Shown: in pieces, positions 52,428-62,118 of the stretch
Layout of the letters: every line of letters begins with the position of its first letter
Position numbering within the stretch: position 1 is the first letter of the stretch
Source: Fusibacter_C sp942493125
GTDB taxonomy: Bacteria; Bacillota; Clostridia; Peptostreptococcales; Acidaminobacteraceae
NCBI GenBank assembly: GCA_942493125.1
Contig: OW818667.1
Span: forward strand, 2,542,001-2,606,000
Reading direction: 5' to 3'
Length of the DNA: 64,000 nucleotides
The notes under the pieces: model-generated
Told to the model about the DNA's origin: nothing
Database searches by the model: none
The model's input: the letters and a program-made list of their open reading frames with translations, nothing else
Position numbers and translations under genes: made by a program

Positions 52428-53012
52428 ATGTCAAATTATATCCCATATGTAGTCGAACAAACGAGTAAAGGCGAAAGATCTTACGATATTTTTTCTAGAC
52501 TGCTTAAGGACAGAATTATATTTATCAGCGGTGAAATTGATGACAACACAGCAAATCTCGTCGTCGCACAGCTCCTATTTTTAGAAGCAGAAAACCCTGA
52601 TAAAGATATCAATATTTATATCAACAGCCCTGGTGGTTCTATTACGGCGGGTATGGCCATTTATGATACCATGGAATATATCAAACCGGATGTGTCCACG
52701 ATTTGTGTGGGTATGGCGGCAAGCATGGGTGCCTTTTTATTGGCAGCAGGAGAGAAAGGCAAACGCTTTGCTCTTCCTAACGCCGAGGTGATGATTCATC
52801 AACCTCTAGGTGGTGCAAAAGGCCAAGCTTCGGACATCAAAATCCAAGCGATGCGCATCTTAAAAATGCGAGAAGACATCAACAAAATTTTAAGTGAAAA
52901 AACAGGCAAGCCATATGAGCAGATTGAAAAAGATACCGATCGAGATTTCTTCATGACAGCACAAGAAGCCGTAGAGTATGGCCTAATCGACAAAGTATTT
53001 GTCAAGAGATAA
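52428..53012 (+). CDS. clpP: ATP-dependent Clp protease proteolytic subunit
   Basis: A 194-residue ClpP with the catalytic Ser in GMAASMGAFLLA, His in MIHQPLGG and Asp in the DRDFFM segment. It forms the tetradecamer chamber fed by ClpX. It lies 25 bp after tig and 27 bp before clpX. Confidence 0.98.
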   Translation: MSNYIPYVVEQTSKGERSYDIFSRLLKDRIIFISGEIDDNTANLVVAQLLFLEAENPDKDINIYINSPGGSITAGMAIYDTMEYIKPDVSTICVGMAASMGAFLLAAGEKGKRFALPNAEVMIHQPLGGAKGQASDIKIQAMRILKMREDINKILSEKTGKPYEQIEKDTDRDFFMTAQEAVEYGLIDKVFVKR

Positions 53013-53038
53013 GATCGATATGAGAAATGAGGTAATAC

Positions 53039-54325
53039 ATGGATAAACCAACATTAAAATGCTCCTTTTGTGGAAAGAGTCAGGAACAAGTCAAACGTTT
53101 GATCGCAGGTCCAAATGTTTATATTTGTGACGAGTGTATAGAACTTTGCAATGAAATTCTTGAAGAAGAGCTTTCTATTTACAAAAAGGAAGACAGTGAC
53201 GAATGGTCGTTGGAGTCCTTACCGAAGCCAGCTGAAATCAAAGAAATTCTCGATTCCTATGTCATTGGACAGGAGAAAGCGAAAAAGACTTTGGCAGTTG
53301 CAATGTACAATCACTACAAACGCATTCAAAGCATCGTCGACGAAGAAGAAGTGGAGCTACAAAAAAGTAATATTTTATTGATTGGACCAACGGGTTCAGG
53401 AAAAACTTTACTTGCGCAGACTCTCGCTAAAATTCTCGATGTACCCTTTGCAATTGCAGACGCTACAGCACTTACAGAAGCTGGTTATGTCGGCGAGGAT
53501 GTCGAAAACATCATATTAAAACTCGTGCAGGCTGCAGATTATGATATAGAACGCGCACAAAAGGGTATCATCTATATAGATGAAATCGATAAGATCACAA
53601 GAAAGTCCGAAAACCCTTCTATTACGAGGGATGTTTCCGGTGAAGGTGTTCAACAAGCGCTTCTCAAAATCATCGAAGGTACAGTCGCAAATGTACCACC
53701 GCAAGGTGGAAGGAAGCATCCACACCAAGAATTTTTACAAGTGGATACGACCAATATTCTCTTTATTTGCGGCGGCGCGTTCGACGGCATGGAATCAATC
53801 ATCAATTCAAGGATTGGTGAGAAAGCCCTCGGATTTGGCGCAACGATTCAAAGTAAGAAAAATGTACTTCTAGGGGAACTTTTCGATAAGATAGAACCTA
53901 AAGATCTATTGAAATATGGATTGATCCCCGAATTCGTCGGCCGTGTTCCTATCGTCGTATCTCTTCATGAACTCGATCAAGACGCGCTCGTTCGCATCTT
54001 GAAAGAACCTAAAAATGCCATCATCAAGCAGTATCAAAAGATGCTGAAAATCGATGAAGTGGATTTGGAATTTGAAGAAGACGCATTAGTCGAAGTGGCT
54101 AAATTGGCGATTGAAAGAAAGACCGGTGCTCGAGGTTTGAGATCCATTCTTGAGAGCATTATGATGGAGATCATGTATGAGATTCCTTCGCGTGACGATA
54201 TTAAAAAATGTATTGTGACAAAGGAAACCATCCGAAACCATCAACTGCCAACCCTTGTACTTTTTGACGCAAAGAAAGAAAGCGCTAAGAAGGAATCACG
54301 CAAGGGTAAAGAAAGTGTATCCTAA
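53039..54325 (+). CDS. clpX: ClpX ATPase
   Basis: A 428-residue AAA+ unfoldase with the N-terminal C4 zinc finger (CSFCG and CDEC), Walker A GPTGSGKT (about 117-124), Walker B IIYIDEIDK and the pore/IGF region LGFGATIQS. It presents substrates to ClpP. A terminator follows. Confidence 0.97.
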   Translation: MDKPTLKCSFCGKSQEQVKRLIAGPNVYICDECIELCNEILEEELSIYKKEDSDEWSLESLPKPAEIKEILDSYVIGQEKAKKTLAVAMYNHYKRIQSIVDEEEVELQKSNILLIGPTGSGKTLLAQTLAKILDVPFAIADATALTEAGYVGEDVENIILKLVQAADYDIERAQKGIIYIDEIDKITRKSENPSITRDVSGEGVQQALLKIIEGTVANVPPQGGRKHPHQEFLQVDTTNILFICGGAFDGMESIINSRIGEKALGFGATIQSKKNVLLGELFDKIEPKDLLKYGLIPEFVGRVPIVVSLHELDQDALVRILKEPKNAIIKQYQKMLKIDEVDLEFEEDALVEVAKLAIERKTGARGLRSILESIMMEIMYEIPSRDDIKKCIVTKETIRNHQLPTLVLFDAKKESAKKESRKGKESVS

Positions 54326-54347
54326 AACGAGCGAAAGCTCGTTTTTT
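54324..54347 (+). terminator. terminator after clpX
   Basis: AAAACGAGC pairs with GCTCGTTTT around a GAAA tetraloop and runs into six T. It overlaps the clpX stop. Confidence 0.92.
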
Positions 54348-54376
54348 AATTGATTTTCAAAGAATGAGGTGATGAA

Positions 54377-56710
54377 GTGGAAAATGACGGTAAAGTAATT
54401 AACATTCCCTTGATACCACTAAGAGGCTTATCCATATTTCCATATATGGTCTTGCATTTCGATGTGGGTCGAAAGAAATCAGTAAAAGCTTTAGAAGCGG
54501 CAATGGCAAAAGACCAACGTATTTTTTTGACAACGCAGTTTGACATAGACAATGATTCACCAGAATCCACTGATTTTTACAAGGTGGGCACAATCTGCAA
54601 AATCAAACAGATGCTGAAACTCCCTGGCGATGCCATAAGAGTTTTAGTAGAGGGTATTCAGCGTGCGGAAGTAAACGAAATCGTTGAGGACACACCTTAT
54701 TTTAGAGTAGATGTCACCGTTCACGTCGACACAGTGGAAGTGGACAAGCAGACACGTGCGCTAATGAGAAGCTGTATCACAGCTTTTGAGAAGTATATTG
54801 CCACAAGCAATCGCGTGAGTGCAGAAGTGATTTTATCAGTCACTGCCATTGACGAACCTGGTCGATTGGCAGATACGATCGCTGCTCAAATCACGCTGAA
54901 AACGGAGCAAAAGCAGGAGCTTATCAACGCAATCGGTGTGAATGACAGACTTGAGAGCCTATATAAGCTCTTATTGACTGAGATTGAGATTCTGGAAGTT
55001 GAAAAGAATATCAACGACAAAGTTAAAAGCCAAATCAACAAATCACAAAAAGAGTATTACCTAAGAGAGCAGATCAAAGCCATCAGAGATGAACTTGGCG
55101 AAGAAGATGCTCAAGAAGACGAAATAGAAGATATGCGACATAAGCTCAAAAAACTCAAACTCTCCAAAAAAATTGACAAGAAAGTATCAACAGAAATCGA
55201 TCGATATTCGAGATTGTCACCATCATCCGCAGAAAGTGGCGTCATAAGAAGCTACGTCAATTGGATTTTGGACTTGCCTTGGAAAAAGGAAACGAAAGAT
55301 GAAATCGATCTCGTTAAGGCACAAGCGATTCTCGATGAGGATCACTATGGTCTTGAATCCGTTAAAGAACGCGTTGTCGAATACCTTGCCGTCAGAGATT
55401 TGACGCAGAGCATGAAGGGTCCAATCATCTGTCTTGTTGGCCCTCCAGGTGTCGGTAAAACGTCTATCGCAAAATCCATCGCACGCTCGCTCAATCGTGA
55501 GTTTGTTAGAATGTCTCTTGGTGGTGTCAGAGATGAAGCTGAGATTAGAGGCCACCGTAGAACGTATATTGGCGCTATTCCTGGTCGTATCATCAACGGC
55601 ATCAAAGAAGCGGGCACAAAAAATCCTGTCTTCTTATTTGATGAGATTGATAAGCTTTCTAGCGATTTTAGAGGCGACCCTGCATCTGCACTTCTCGAAG
55701 TGCTCGATCCAGAACAAAACAAAGAATTTACGGATCACTACCTTGAAGTGCCATTCGACCTTTCAAAAGTCATGTTCGTCACGACGGCTAACTCCCTCAC
55801 GACTATTCCAAGACCTTTGCTTGATCGTATGGAAGTCATCCAGGTATCTGGTTACACGGAATATGAAAAGCTCAATATCGCTAAAAAATATCTCGTCCCT
55901 AAAAAAATGGAAGAGCATGGCCTTTCAAAGACCAGCTTATCGATTTCTGATGAAGGCATCTTAGACATCATCCGCAAGTATACTAGGGAATCGGGTGTTC
56001 GTGAACTTGAGAGAAAAGTTGCCGATCTTTGTAGAAAAGCGGCGGTTCGCATCGTCAAAGGCGATGTAAAATCAGTTCGCGTCACAGAGAAGAACCTAGA
56101 CAAATATCTTGGCAAACTCAAATATCATTATGATTTGATAGCTGAAGACGATCAAATCGGCATCGTTACTGGGCTAGCTTGGACGGCTGTCGGCGGTGAA
56201 ACGCTCTCTATTGAAGTCAACACCATGAAAGGCAAAGGCAAGCTTCAACTCACAGGTCAACTCGGCGATGTGATGAAAGAATCTGCTCAAGCTGGACTTT
56301 CCTATATCAGAACCGTTTCTAGCCAATATGGCATAGAAGAAAATTTCCACGAAACAATCGACTTGCATGTGCATATCCCTGAAGGGGCGATTCCTAAAGA
56401 TGGTCCGTCAGCAGGCATCACGATGGCAACTGCCATGATCTCCGCCTTATCACAAATTCCAGTCAATCGCTTTGTCGCGATGACAGGTGAAATTACTTTG
56501 AGAGGTAGAGTCCTTGCAATTGGTGGCTTTAAAGAAAAAGCACTCGCAGCGAAACGCGCTGGCATCAAGAAAATTGTTTTCCCATTTGACAACGCGAAAG
56601 ATCTTGAAGAAATTCCTGAAATCATCAAAAAAGAAATAGAATTCGTACCAGTCAAGACGATGGATGAAGTGTTGATCCACGCTCTTGTGAGAGAGGACGT
56701 TAAACAATGA
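54377..56710 (+). CDS. lonA: Lon protease
   Basis: The 777-residue protein is a LonA with the N-terminal substrate domain (1-200), a coiled coil, AAA+ domain (GPPGVGKTS near 352-360, FLFDEIDKLS) and a protease domain with the catalytic Ser in GPSAGIT and Lys 43 residues later. It degrades misfolded and regulatory proteins. The start is GTG 54377 after GAGGTGATG. Confidence 0.97.
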   Translation: MENDGKVINIPLIPLRGLSIFPYMVLHFDVGRKKSVKALEAAMAKDQRIFLTTQFDIDNDSPESTDFYKVGTICKIKQMLKLPGDAIRVLVEGIQRAEVNEIVEDTPYFRVDVTVHVDTVEVDKQTRALMRSCITAFEKYIATSNRVSAEVILSVTAIDEPGRLADTIAAQITLKTEQKQELINAIGVNDRLESLYKLLLTEIEILEVEKNINDKVKSQINKSQKEYYLREQIKAIRDELGEEDAQEDEIEDMRHKLKKLKLSKKIDKKVSTEIDRYSRLSPSSAESGVIRSYVNWILDLPWKKETKDEIDLVKAQAILDEDHYGLESVKERVVEYLAVRDLTQSMKGPIICLVGPPGVGKTSIAKSIARSLNREFVRMSLGGVRDEAEIRGHRRTYIGAIPGRIINGIKEAGTKNPVFLFDEIDKLSSDFRGDPASALLEVLDPEQNKEFTDHYLEVPFDLSKVMFVTTANSLTTIPRPLLDRMEVIQVSGYTEYEKLNIAKKYLVPKKMEEHGLSKTSLSISDEGILDIIRKYTRESGVRELERKVADLCRKAAVRIVKGDVKSVRVTEKNLDKYLGKLKYHYDLIAEDDQIGIVTGLAWTAVGGETLSIEVNTMKGKGKLQLTGQLGDVMKESAQAGLSYIRTVSSQYGIEENFHETIDLHVHIPEGAIPKDGPSAGITMATAMISALSQIPVNRFVAMTGEITLRGRVLAIGGFKEKALAAKRAGIKKIVFPFDNAKDLEEIPEIIKKEIEFVPVKTMDEVLIHALVREDVKQ

Positions 56711-57336
56711 AGATAAAAAACAGCCAGTTTGTGATAAGTGCTGTCGCAAGATCGCAGTATCCAGACGATGCGCTACCAGAGTTCGCATTTGCAGGGCGAT
56801 CAAATGTAGGAAAATCATCGCTCATCAATATGCTGCTCAATAGACGTGGACTCGCGAAAACGAGTGGAACGCCGGGTAAGACGCAGCTTGTAAACTTTTA
56901 TGACATTGATGGTCTCTTTCGCTTAGTCGATCTACCAGGTTATGGCTTTGCAAAAGTCTCAAAAGAGAAAAAGGCGAATTGGGGAAATATCATCGATACT
57001 TACCTCAACAACCGTGAAACGCTTATTGAAGTTTTTCAACTTGTGGACATCAGACACAAACCTTCGAATGAAGACAAAGAGATGTACACATGGATAAAAG
57101 GATGCGGCTTCAACGGCATCGTACTTGCGACCAAGTCAGATAAGCTCACAAAAAATCAAGTTTTTCAGCAAATTAAAATGATTCGCGATGAACTTAAAAT
57201 GGATAAGGAAGCGGTTATCGTTCCCGTTTCTGCTACAACGCGTGATGGAAAGTACGAAGTATGGGAAATCATCAATGCGCTTTTCGAAGCAAACGACTAC
57301 GATATCGTCATTGAACGTCAAAATCCCGAAGAATAA
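56707..57336 (+). CDS. engB: ribosome biogenesis GTPase EngB
   Basis: A 209-residue EngB/YsxC with G1 GRSNVGKSS (about 32-40), the TPGKTQ G2 segment, VDLPGYGFA (G3) and TKSDK (G4). It acts in 50S maturation. It is coupled to lon by ATGA overlap, as in many Firmicutes. Confidence 0.96.
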   Translation: MKIKNSQFVISAVARSQYPDDALPEFAFAGRSNVGKSSLINMLLNRRGLAKTSGTPGKTQLVNFYDIDGLFRLVDLPGYGFAKVSKEKKANWGNIIDTYLNNRETLIEVFQLVDIRHKPSNEDKEMYTWIKGCGFNGIVLATKSDKLTKNQVFQQIKMIRDELKMDKEAVIVPVSATTRDGKYEVWEIINALFEANDYDIVIERQNPEE

Positions 57337-57382
57337 TGATTATAACATTTAGCATTAAATAAAAATTATTGGAGGCAAATGC

Positions 57383-57898
57383 ATGAATCCACAAGTAAAA
57401 ATCACCGTTAAAGGTTACGGCACTATGGTTGCTGAACTCTATCCTGAAATTGCACCAACAAGTGTTAACAATTTCTTGACCCTTGCTGGAAAAGGTTACT
57501 ATGATGGCCTAATTTTCCACAGAGTTATTAAAGGCTTTATGATCCAAGGTGGTTGCCCAGATGGAACTGGCATGGGTGGTCCAGGCTACGGCATCAAAGG
57601 CGAATTCCTTAAAAATGGCGTCAACAACAACCTTAAGCATACGGAAGGCGTTCTTTCTATGGCGCGTTCACAAAGCCCAAACAGCGGTGGTAGCCAAATC
57701 TTTATCATGCATAAAACGTCGCCACACCTTGACGGTTTATATGCAGGCTTCGGTAAAGTGACTGAAGGTCTAGAAATCGTTGACCAAATCGCCAACGTGA
57801 AAACAAAAGGTAGCGACAAGCCAGTTGAAGACGTTGTAATCGAGTCAGTAGAAGTCATTTTAAACGATTATGAGATCGGCAATATCGAGAAATTCTAA
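57383..57898 (+). CDS. cyclophilin-type peptidyl-prolyl isomerase
   Basis: The 171-residue protein has the cyclophilin core: FHRVIKGFMIQGG (about 51-63, with the active-site Arg), GGSQIFIMH and the HLDGLYAGFGKV loop. There is no signal peptide, so it acts in the cytoplasm. A seven-copy 11-bp tandem repeat lies between it and its terminator. Confidence 0.95.
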   Translation: MNPQVKITVKGYGTMVAELYPEIAPTSVNNFLTLAGKGYYDGLIFHRVIKGFMIQGGCPDGTGMGGPGYGIKGEFLKNGVNNNLKHTEGVLSMARSQSPNSGGSQIFIMHKTSPHLDGLYAGFGKVTEGLEIVDQIANVKTKGSDKPVEDVVIESVEVILNDYEIGNIEKF

Positions 57899-57927
57899 GA
57901 ATTCGAAGTGACTCATGTTGAATTTAT

Positions 57928-58004
57928 ATTGAACTCAAATTGAACTCAAATTGAACTCAAATTGAACTCAAATTGAACTCAAATTGAACTCAAATTGAAC
58001 TTAA
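57928..58004. repeat. seven tandem copies of an 11-bp repeat
   Basis: The unit ATTGAACTCAA occurs seven times head to tail; the last copy has one change (ATTGAACTTAA), and partial copies flank the array. It is a minisatellite-type array in the 3' untranslated region before the terminator at 58022. There are no spacers, so it is not CRISPR. Confidence 0.92.
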
Positions 58005-58021
58005 ATCGAAATCATGTGCAG

Positions 58022-58049
58022 GAGCCCTGAAAGTTTCAGGGCTCTTTTT
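58022..58049 (+). terminator. terminator after cyclophilin
   Basis: GAGCCCTGA pairs with TCAGGGCTC over a small loop, followed by TTTTTA. Confidence 0.9.
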
Positions 58050-58056
58050 AACGCAA

Positions 58057-58086
58057 AAAAAGACCTCAACTTTCGCGAGGTCTTTT
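58057..58086 (-). terminator. terminator of the aldolase gene
   Basis: AAAAGACCTC and GAGGTCTTTT form the stem; on the minus strand a run of T follows, so it ends the convergent aldolase transcript. It may work on both strands. Confidence 0.8.
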
Positions 58087-58118
58087 CATCAGCATCTAAC
58101 AATGCTTAATTGTGATAA

Positions 58119-59054
58119 TTATTTTTGGTTTGAACCTAAAACGTTGACGATTTTGTGTTTAACCATTCCGTAGATAGCTTCTCTAGCTGGTGCTAAATAC
58201 TTTCTTGGGTCGAAGTTGCCTGGATCGAGAGCGAATTGCTTTCTGATTGTTCCAGTCAACGCCAATCTTAAATCTGAATCGATATTGATTTTGCAGATGC
58301 CGTATTTACCTGACAATCTCAGTTGATCTTCAGGGCAACCTTTTGCATCTACGAGTTTGCCGCCGTATTCGTTACACATTTCAACATATTCAGGAATAAC
58401 TGAAGAAGCGCCATGTAAAACAAGTGGGAAACCTGGCAATAAGTCAGAGATTTTTTTCAAACGCTCGATGTCGAGCTTAGGATCAGAATCTGCAGCAAAC
58501 TTGTATGCGCCGTGGCTTGTGCCGATAGCGATTGCAAGTGAGTCACAGCCAGTTTTCGTAACGAAATCAACCGCTTGTTCAGGATCTGTATAAGTCGCAT
58601 CTTCAGCAGATACGTTTACAGCATCTTCGATGCCTGCAAGTCTGCCAAGTTCCGCTTCTACAACAACGCCTCTAGCGTGTGCATATTCGACAACTTTTTT
58701 CGTGAGCTCAATGTTTTCTTCGTATGATAAATGTGAACCATCTACCATGACAGAAGAAAAGCCATCGTCGATACATGCTTTACAGATTTCGAAATCTTCA
58801 CCGTGATCGAGGTGAAGTGCTATATCTAATTCTGGATGCTCGATGAGCGCTGCTTCTACGAGTTTTTTCAAGTAAACTGGACTAGCATATTTTCTAGCTC
58901 CTGCAGATACTTGAAGGATAATTGGTGAACCTGTTTCAGCTGCCGCTTTTACGATACCTTGGATAATCTCCATGTTGTTTACGTTAAATGCGCCGACAGC
59001 ATAACCGCCTTCATAGGCTTTTTTAAACATCTCTTTTGTGGTTACTAATGGCAC
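58119..59054 (-). CDS. fba: class II fructose-bisphosphate aldolase
   Basis: A 311-residue class II aldolase with zinc ligands in LHLDHGED, GHxE-like and HGASS segments (LVLHGASSV near 210-218). It interconverts fructose-1,6-bisphosphate and triose phosphates in glycolysis. GTG at 59054 (protein MPLVTTKEMF) lies eight bases behind AAAGGAG; the earlier GTG would overlap that site. Confidence 0.95.
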   Translation of the reverse strand: MPLVTTKEMFKKAYEGGYAVGAFNVNNMEIIQGIVKAAAETGSPIILQVSAGARKYASPVYLKKLVEAALIEHPELDIALHLDHGEDFEICKACIDDGFSSVMVDGSHLSYEENIELTKKVVEYAHARGVVVEAELGRLAGIEDAVNVSAEDATYTDPEQAVDFVTKTGCDSLAIAIGTSHGAYKFAADSDPKLDIERLKKISDLLPGFPLVLHGASSVIPEYVEMCNEYGGKLVDAKGCPEDQLRLSGKYGICKINIDSDLRLALTGTIRKQFALDPGNFDPRKYLAPAREAIYGMVKHKIVNVLGSNQK

Positions 59055-59206
59055 TCGAATCACTCCTTTTGTGTATGGATTAACTTGTTGATATTCCTAT
59101 TAACAATGTCTTGCTATATATGATATTATAAAACATGTAAACCTTTATTGCTAGTTAAAAAATGAAAAAAGTAAAAATTTTATCCCGCAGGGACAAGGAG
59201 TGACCC

Positions 59207-60535
59207 GTGAAATTACCCGAGAGTTTTGAACGACGTATGAAAGACATGCTGGGAGCCTCCTACCCTGAATTTTCAGCGTCTTATGACCATTCCTACCATG
59301 TCGCATTGAAAGTGAATACTTTGAAAATAGATGTCGAATCGTTTCTTGAAAAGTTCCCGTATGAACTGACACCTGTGCCGTGGACAACCGATGGTTTTTA
59401 TTATCATCCTGAAGACCCTGTGACAAAGCACCCCTTTTTTCACGCTGGGCTATATTATATACAGGAGCCTTCAGCCATGTCGCCTGTCCAAGCGCTCGGT
59501 GCAAAAGAAGGCGATCGATGCTTGGACCTATGTGCAGCACCTGGTGGTAAGTCCATGCAGATTGCAACCGCAATCAAGGACAAAGGAATACTCGTGACAA
59601 ACGATATCAATGAAACCCGCGTGAAGGCCATTTTACGCAATGTCGAAAAGTTTGGTCTACGCAACGTCATCGTTCTTGATGATTCGCCTCAAAAAATAGC
59701 TAAAATCATGGGGCATCGCTTTGATTGTATCTTAGTGGACGCACCGTGTTCAGGTGAAGGCATGTTCCGCAAAGACCCAAAAGCCGTTAAATCATGGGAA
59801 ACGTATGGGCCTGAGCAATGCAGTGTGCTTCAGAGGGAGATTACTTCGTCGCTGGTGGATTTAATCGCCCATGAAACCAATATCGTCTACTCGACATGTA
59901 CGTTTTCAAACATGGAAAATGAAGATCAAATCGAGCATCTGATTGAGGCTTATGATTGCTTCCAGCCTAGAGCACTGCTGTTGAATGGAATAGAGCCTAT
60001 CAGTGCTGAAAAACCGCATATGGCGCATATATGGCCGCATTTACATCGTGGTGAAGGTCATTTCATCGGCGGATTAGTTGGCAACCACGCAACTGATGAA
60101 CCGAACTGCTATTATGAGCCCAATACCCCGCCTCCAGAAGTGGTGGCTTTTATGGATAAGCATTTGAAAAGACCCCTTCAAGGGCATTTTGTATTGGAAA
60201 AGGAGCGCGTTTATCTCAAGCCGGAGATACATTTTCCTACGAGAGGGCTCAAAATCGTACGTGAAGGCTTGTTGATTGGCGAGATCAAAAAAGATCGTTT
60301 TACGCCGAGTCAAGCGTTCGCTATGTATTTGAAAGCGGACGATTTCCATCCAATTATCAATCTAGACCCTAACAGTGTTGATGCCATCAAATATCTTAAA
60401 TGCGAAACGCTACATGTGGCAAGTGATACAGAGGGGCTTCACCTCGTGTGTACGGATGGTTACCCACTTGGATTTGCAAAGGTCAATGGCGGAACACTTA
60501 AAAATCAATACCCGACAAGTTGGCGGATGTTGTAA
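59207..60535 (+). CDS. rsmF: 16S rRNA m5C methyltransferase, RsmF/NOL1-NOP2-Sun type
   Basis: The 442-residue protein has the SAM site DLCAAPGGKSMQ (about 104-115), the catalytic PCSGEGMFRKD motif and STCTFS, then a C-terminal RsmF-specific PUA-like domain. It methylates a cytosine in 16S rRNA. The GTG start at 59207 follows AAGGAG. It is followed by a pseudouridine synthase gene. Confidence 0.9.
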   Translation: MKLPESFERRMKDMLGASYPEFSASYDHSYHVALKVNTLKIDVESFLEKFPYELTPVPWTTDGFYYHPEDPVTKHPFFHAGLYYIQEPSAMSPVQALGAKEGDRCLDLCAAPGGKSMQIATAIKDKGILVTNDINETRVKAILRNVEKFGLRNVIVLDDSPQKIAKIMGHRFDCILVDAPCSGEGMFRKDPKAVKSWETYGPEQCSVLQREITSSLVDLIAHETNIVYSTCTFSNMENEDQIEHLIEAYDCFQPRALLLNGIEPISAEKPHMAHIWPHLHRGEGHFIGGLVGNHATDEPNCYYEPNTPPPEVVAFMDKHLKRPLQGHFVLEKERVYLKPEIHFPTRGLKIVREGLLIGEIKKDRFTPSQAFAMYLKADDFHPIINLDPNSVDAIKYLKCETLHVASDTEGLHLVCTDGYPLGFAKVNGGTLKNQYPTSWRML

Positions 60536-60587
60536 AAACAGGCACAATTATAGTACTTTTGTGTAAAGCATAAATAAGGAGCGAATC

Positions 60588-61322
60588 ATGGGTGAAAAAG
60601 TAAGGCTCGACAAACTCTTGTCCAATATGGGAAAAGGGACGCGAAGCGAGATGAAAGATGCGTTAAAATACGGTCAAATCAAAGTCAATGGCATCGTCGT
60701 ACGCACAGGTAAAGATAAAGTGGATGTCGAAGTGGATGAAGTGCTATATCGCAATGAGCCCGTCATCTATAAAAAATATATCTATCTCGTGATGAACAAG
60801 CCACAAGGTGTGATATCAGCCACAGAGGACAAAGTGCATGAGACGGTCATCGATTTGATAGATGACACATTCAAACACTATGAGCTGTTTCCGGTTGGCA
60901 GACTTGATATCGACACAGAAGGACTATTGATCATCACAAATGACGGTGACTTGACGCACAATCTCTTAGCGCCAAAAAAACACGTACCCAAAACCTATTT
61001 TGCTATAGTTGACGGTGAAGTGGGCAATGAAGCGATTGAGGCATTTCGACAAGGTGTCACACTAGATGATGGCTATAAATGCAAACCCGCAGAGCTCGTA
61101 ATCCACAAACATGAAGGTGGCCAAACTGAAGTGTCACTCACGATTCACGAAGGCAAATTTCATCAAGTAAAGCGGATGTTTGAAGCGACGGGAAGTTTTG
61201 TGACATACCTTAAACGCATAGAAATGAATGCGCTAAAACTCGACCCAACACTTGCGCTTGGTGAATACAGAGAGCTTACAGAAGATGAGTTCGCAGCGCT
61301 CACTGTAGGCGTCTACGAATGA
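60588..61322 (+). CDS. 16S rRNA pseudouridine synthase, RsuA-like
   Basis: A 244-residue protein with an S4 domain (VRLDKLLSNMGKGTRSEMKDAL), PVGRLDIDTEGLLI with the catalytic Asp, and FHQVKRMFEATGSFVTYLKRI, as in RsuA that makes pseudouridine 516 in 16S rRNA. It is in line with rsmF, so both modify the small subunit. Confidence 0.87.
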   Translation: MGEKVRLDKLLSNMGKGTRSEMKDALKYGQIKVNGIVVRTGKDKVDVEVDEVLYRNEPVIYKKYIYLVMNKPQGVISATEDKVHETVIDLIDDTFKHYELFPVGRLDIDTEGLLIITNDGDLTHNLLAPKKHVPKTYFAIVDGEVGNEAIEAFRQGVTLDDGYKCKPAELVIHKHEGGQTEVSLTIHEGKFHQVKRMFEATGSFVTYLKRIEMNALKLDPTLALGEYRELTEDEFAALTVGVYE

Positions 61323-61351
61323 CGATTGACATAGACTCAAAAAAGTAAAAA

Positions 61352-61401
61352 AATGCTCATCTATATAGGTCGTACATGCAACCTGTTTAGATGAGCATTT
61401 A
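61352..61401. terminator. bidirectional terminator between rsuA-like and MltG-like genes
   Basis: AAATGCTCATCTA pairs perfectly (13 bp) with TAGATGAGCATTT; an A run precedes it and T-rich sequence follows. Just beyond, short TGAGCGTTTA-type direct repeats fill 61407-61443. Confidence 0.8.
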
Positions 61402-61452
61402 TAATTTGAGCGTTTAAAATATGAGCGTTTATAATATGAGTTTTTGATTGGG

Positions 61453-61992
61453 CTATCTTTTTTCACCTGCTAAGACTTTGATGATGACGTCGAGGCTATC
61501 TCGCTTGTCGAGTTTAAATGTGCCTGCTCTAAGTTTGCTGTCGTAGCCCATCTCGATAAGTCGTTGAACAAAATCATCCGCGTCATGAACAAATCCTTGC
61601 GCTTCTAAGTTCTCGCCGATCGTATAACCAAGTTCACCATCGGAAACGACGAAATTTTCTAAGACGAGGTTCTGAGGTGCTTGTGTTGCAGCTTGTGTTG
61701 CAGCCTCTGTCGTTGCTTCTGTAGCAGGTTGTGTAACCGCTTCTGTCGTCGCTTCATTAGAAGCCTCTGTAGAAGTTTCACCGTCAGGATTTGTCGGTTC
61801 CACTGGCGTGACGACAATCGTTGCTTCAGTCGTTTCGATTGCTTCAGTGGTGGGAGAAACGGGCGTATTTATATCAACACTAAGTGTGTCTGAAATTTTC
61901 CATGATACGGCAAAAAAGATGACGCCGATAATCAATAGGGATACAAAAATGTCACTTATGTCATATAGAAAATCTTTGATTTTATCAAACAT
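61453..61992 (-). CDS. membrane protein with MltG-like LysM-type domain
   Basis: The 179-residue protein has one membrane segment (about 13-32), a long Thr/Glu/Ala-rich linker with TEATTEA-type repeats (about 45-110) and a C-terminal domain (GYTIGENLEAQGFV through LDVIIKVLAG) like the small N-terminal subdomain of MltG/YceG transglycosylases. The catalytic YceG domain is missing, so it cannot cleave glycan itself. It may bind wall or regulate the real MltG. Confidence 0.65.
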   Translation of the reverse strand: MFDKIKDFLYDISDIFVSLLIIGVIFFAVSWKISDTLSVDINTPVSPTTEAIETTEATIVVTPVEPTNPDGETSTEASNEATTEAVTQPATEATTEAATQAATQAPQNLVLENFVVSDGELGYTIGENLEAQGFVHDADDFVQRLIEMGYDSKLRAGTFKLDKRDSLDVIIKVLAGEKR

Positions 61993-62118
61993 TATGATTA
62001 ACCCTCCAAAATTTGGTGATGCTAGTAACTATAGAATAGCATAATTTAGCCAATTCTCATAGTATTGTTCTTTCCAAATTGATTACTTTCATGTTACAAT
62101 TTTTTTAGAGGTGCATAT

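Noticed and set aside
57928..58004. CRISPR array
   Set aside because: Repeats are 11 bp and directly adjacent without spacers, and no cas genes are nearby.
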